From assembly GCF_000218235.1 (NCBI RefSeq), contig NZ_GL945017.1:1664376-1728375 (forward strand): 64,000 bases of DNA. Direction: 5' to 3'. Source of the stretch: Hallella multisaccharivorax DSM 17128 (lineage in GTDB: Bacteria; Bacteroidota; Bacteroidia; Bacteroidales; Bacteroidaceae). The notes under the pieces were generated by a model, which saw only the letters and a program-made list of their open reading frames with translations, was not told the origin of the DNA and searched no databases. Of the stretch, positions 61,517 to 64,000 are shown one piece after another (within the stretch, counting starts at the first letter, position 1; every line of letters starts with the position of its first letter). Both the position numbers and the translations under genes were made by a program.

Positions 61517-62887
61517 TTAATCTATTTTCAATGGGATCTCCTCAAGGTTCTTTTCGATCTCGGCATCAGAGACCCGATAGTTTACCAGGTCGCCATCAAT
61601 ATAGCTCATGTACGACGGCATATCAATCAGTCCATGCCCTGAGAGGTTGAATAGAATGACGGGAGCCTTTCCCTCCTCATTGGCAAGCTGTGCTTCGCGA
61701 ATCGTTGCGGCAATGGCATGACAACTCTCAGGAGCCGGCACGATGCCTTCGGTCTGTGCAAAAAGTATCCCCGCCTTAAAACTGTCCAACTGTGGAATGT
61801 CAACTCCACGCATGTATCCGTCCTTGACAAGCTGAGAGATGATGACACCTGCTCCGTGGTAACGCAGACCGCCAGCATGGATATTGGCCGGCTTGAAGTC
61901 GTGCCCCAATGTATACATGGGCAGCAACGGCGTATAACCGGCCTCATCACCAAAGTCGTATTCGAACTTTCCGCGTGTGAGCTTGGGACAACTCTCTGGC
62001 TCAGCAGCTATAAACTCGGTGTCCTTGTGTGTGCCGTCGAAGACATGGCGCATAAAGGGGAAAGCAATGCCACCGAAATTGCTGCCACCGCCAAAGCAAG
62101 CGATAATCTTATCGGGATATTCACCGGCCATGGCCATCTGCTTCTCTGCTTCCAGACCAATAATGGTCTGATGCAGCGCCACATGATTAAGCACCGAACC
62201 AAGCGCGTATTTGCATCCGGGAGTTGTGGTGGCAAGCTCTATAGCCTCAGAGATGGCAGTGCCCAAAGAGCCGGGATGGTTAGGCTCACGGGTAATAATA
62301 TCTTTGCCTGCACGTGTTGACATTGATGGAGAGCCCTGTACGGCGGCACCGAAAGTACGCATCAAGTAGGACCGGTAAGGCTTTTGCTGCATCGTGATCT
62401 TTACCTGATAGACTGCGGCCTCAAGGCCATAAAGCTTGGCAGCATAGGCAAGGGCAGCACCCCACTGTCCAGCACCCGTCTCCGTAGTGACATTGGTATC
62501 ACCCTCCTGCTTGCAATAGTAGCACTGCGGCAGAGCCGAATTGATTTTGTGAGAGCCAAGGGGATTGGTGCTCTCATTCTTGAAATAGATGTGCGCGCGT
62601 GTACCGAGTGCCTGCTCAAAAGCATAGGCGCGCACCAACGGAGTGGAGCGATAGTAAGCATATTTCTCCTGGACCTCATCCGGAATATCGATCCACGGAT
62701 GAGTCTGGTCGAGTTCCTGCTTGGAACATTCCATATTAAAGATATGAGAAAGATCACCTGCTGTCAGCGGCTCATGTGTCTTTGGATTCAGCGGCGGCAT
62801 AGGCTTATTAGGCATTTCGGCCTGAATGTTATACCACTGTGTGGGCAGATCCTGCTCGGACAAAAGGAATTTCTTTTGATGTTTCAT
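61517..62887 (-). CDS. trpB: Tryptophan synthase beta-like PLP enzyme, TrpB2 type
   Basis: 456 residues, the longer TrpB2 length. PLP-binding Lys in GSHKINSALPQ, with the phosphate-binding GGGSNFGG loop and NESTNPLGSH. TrpB2 forms often work without TrpA using indole, and no trpA is adjacent. First gene of the operon trpB2, DMP19, smpB, FemAB-like. Promoter TAACTTTG at 62913-62920. Confidence 0.93.
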   Translation of the reverse strand: MKHQKKFLLSEQDLPTQWYNIQAEMPNKPMPPLNPKTHEPLTAGDLSHIFNMECSKQELDQTHPWIDIPDEVQEKYAYYRSTPLVRAYAFEQALGTRAHIYFKNESTNPLGSHKINSALPQCYYCKQEGDTNVTTETGAGQWGAALAYAAKLYGLEAAVYQVKITMQQKPYRSYLMRTFGAAVQGSPSMSTRAGKDIITREPNHPGSLGTAISEAIELATTTPGCKYALGSVLNHVALHQTIIGLEAEKQMAMAGEYPDKIIACFGGGSNFGGIAFPFMRHVFDGTHKDTEFIAAEPESCPKLTRGKFEYDFGDEAGYTPLLPMYTLGHDFKPANIHAGGLRYHGAGVIISQLVKDGYMRGVDIPQLDSFKAGILFAQTEGIVPAPESCHAIAATIREAQLANEEGKAPVILFNLSGHGLIDMPSYMSYIDGDLVNYRVSDAEIEKNLEEIPLKID

Positions 62888-62912
62888 AGTTGGACAAAAT
62901 TTGCTTCTGTTG

Positions 62913-62920
62913 CAAAGTTA
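62913..62920 (-). promoter_or_regulatory. -7 promoter box of the trpB2 operon
   Basis: TAACTTTG on the minus strand, leader of about 19 bases before the ATG at 62887. Confidence 0.6.
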
Positions 62921-62999
62921 GGCCTTTTTACAAGAAATGGGAAACAAAAAGGTGACAATCTTCTCTCTTTACCAGATAATTTTCGTTTTCCCACTGTCT

Positions 63000-63146
63000 T
63001 TAGAAAATACCGGCCTGATACAGAATATAAGCAATAATGGCTAAAGCGATGATGGCCACAATTGTCTTCAGCAGGCAGGTAGTGACCTTCTTGATGACAA
63101 TGACGGCAACGATGATGACAAGAAGAACGATGGTATAATCGGTCAT
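63000..63146 (-). CDS. Very small membrane protein (48 residues)
   Basis: Starts MTDYTIVLLVIIVAVIVIKK and ends AYILYQAGIF, with two hydrophobic helices separated by a short basic turn (KKVTTC). It has no usual signal. Located between the pseudouridine synthase and the trpB2 operon. Function unknown; two-helix proteins of this kind often stabilise membrane complexes. Confidence 0.65.
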   Translation of the reverse strand: MTDYTIVLLVIIVAVIVIKKVTTCLLKTIVAIIALAIIAYILYQAGIF

Positions 63147-63170
63147 GACGTTAATTGTGAATTAGGAATG

Positions 63171-64000
63171 TTACTTAAACAATGACCGGAATGCCAAAGG
63201 TATCTCTGTCTCAAACTCCAGGGGGCGATGGCTGACCGGATGATAGAAGCACAGACGATAAGCATGCAGGCACAGACGATCCAGCGGATCATCTCCATTG
63301 CCATACTTCACATCTCCGCAGACAGGATGACCAAGGTCGGCAGCATGAACACGGATCTGGTTCTTACGACCTGTCTCAAGGCGAAACTCCACAAGCGAAT
63401 AGGCCTCTGAGCGCGCCAAGACATGATAATGAGTGGTAGCGAGCTTCCCACCGTTATCATAGCTTGAACTATAGGTAAAATAGGCCTTATTGTCTTTCAA
63501 CCAACTCTGCACGGTGTCCTCACCACGCTCCATCACTCCGGAGAGAACAGCCACATATCGGCGGTCGAAAACAATATTATGCCAATCGGCTTCAAATGCA
63601 AGCTCTGTTTGCTTGTCCTTTGCATAGACCATCAGACCACTCGTATCGCGATCAAGACGATGAACAATATGTGCCGTACAATGCTGATGACTCTGTCGGA
63701 AATAATCATCGAGCACCGTCTTCACGTTTAATGTGCTATGCCCTGCTGCCATAGACAAAATGCCAGGCTTCTTTTCCACGATGACAAGGTAACGATCTTC
63801 GTAGACGATACGGACATAGCGGTTCTTAAACAATGTGTTTTTTTTCGACTTGCTCACGGCTACTTTCATTCCAGGGCGTAATGCATAGTCGAATTGTGTC
63901 ACTACTTTTCCGTTGACCTTAATGCCATGTCCTGAGAGCGTGGCTTTCACTTTACTGCGACTCTCATGTAAATGGGAAAGCAACCAGTCGAGAAGCTTGG
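63171..64000 (-). CDS. RluA-family pseudouridine synthase (5' end outside window)
   Basis: The frame continues to the window edge (LLDWLL before SHLHESRSKVK), so the start is not visible; the TTG at 63983 is not a real start. An S4-like domain (ESRSKVKATLSGHGIKVNGKVVTQFDY) is followed by the catalytic domain with HRLDRDTSGLMVYAKDK carrying the conserved R-L-D motif, and RKNQIRVHAADLGHPVCGDVKYG. Modifies uridines in rRNA or tRNA; the exact target (RluC, RluD or other) cannot be told. Confidence 0.9.
   Translation of the reverse strand, partial: KLLDWLLSHLHESRSKVKATLSGHGIKVNGKVVTQFDYALRPGMKVAVSKSKKNTLFKNRYVRIVYEDRYLVIVEKKPGILSMAAGHSTLNVKTVLDDYFRQSHQHCTAHIVHRLDRDTSGLMVYAKDKQTELAFEADWHNIVFDRRYVAVLSGVMERGEDTVQSWLKDNKAYFTYSSSYDNGGKLATTHYHVLARSEAYSLVEFRLETGRKNQIRVHAADLGHPVCGDVKYGNGDDPLDRLCLHAYRLCFYHPVSHRPLEFETEIPLAFRSLFK

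Noticed and set aside
63171..63983. Pseudouridine synthase starting at 63983
   Set aside because: The codon there is TTG and the S4 domain continues upstream (LLDWLL), so the true start is outside the window.

Overview
The window comes from a Bacteroidales genome, most likely Prevotella or a close relative. The evidence is the repeated TAnnTTTG promoter boxes, a Bacteroides-type tra operon, a type IX secretion C-terminal signal, a DUF4270 lipoprotein, a membrane-anchored HU/LysM protein and Bacteroidetes-style synteny. It falls into three layers.

(1) Bases 1 to about 13,794 look like an inserted element. It carries a complete tyrosine recombinase, two helix-turn-helix proteins, an orphan MobC-like relaxosome protein and a 550-base block of three tandem-repeat arrays (periods 35, 35 and 17). 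Its cargo is a four-gene operon on the minus strand: two outer-membrane beta-barrels, a LamG-like protein with a type IX sorting domain, and a very large SpvB/TcdB/Rhs-type lipoprotein that runs off the left edge. The right end of the insert breaks traG just after its Walker A motif.

(2) About 13,795 to 36,500 is the right part of an integrative conjugative element. On the minus strand, traA, traB, an HTH protein, a DUF3127 protein, traD, traE, traF and traG (truncated) form one operon, with a peptidoglycan hydrolase behind it. TraE is split by a complete 2,530-base group II intron whose removal restores the reading frame exactly. On the plus strand, starting from a divergent promoter pair near 23,580, lie accessory genes: DUF4099, a PRTase/MutS-I/DUF3945 fusion, ArdC-like antirestriction, a Toprim primase-like protein, a secreted protein, a topoisomerase-type zinc protein, HU, a lipoprotein, an unknown protein and a GNAT. 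A second integrase (34,866-36,170) faces the 3' end of tRNA-Ser(GGA), the probable attachment region. No relaxase or coupling protein is visible, and traH onward is outside the window.

(3) About 36,569 to 64,000 is ordinary chromosome: tRNA-Ser, a DnaJ-like protein, rpsP, galE, a biotin-dependent decarboxylase/carboxylase cluster, a short glycogen-synthase homologue, a DUF4270 lipoprotein, ftsY, rimO, an HU pair, glycerate kinase, a TonB receptor, a 5'-truncated HAD gene, a SagB-type nitroreductase, tRNA-Arg(CCG), prmA, a Gly/Tyr/Trp-rich secreted protein, a FadL-type porin, a GH10-like hydrolase and the operon trpB2 - DMP19 - smpB - FemAB-like. A partial RluA-type pseudouridine synthase closes the window. 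Three intergenic arrays with the same 22-base period (37.6, 51.9 and 57.8 kb), all built on short dyads, recur across this part.

The conjugative element seems damaged or at least conditionally active: one conjugation gene depends on intron splicing, and the VirB4-type ATPase depends on precise excision of the inserted element. All domain names are from reading the protein sequences by eye; no database search was run.
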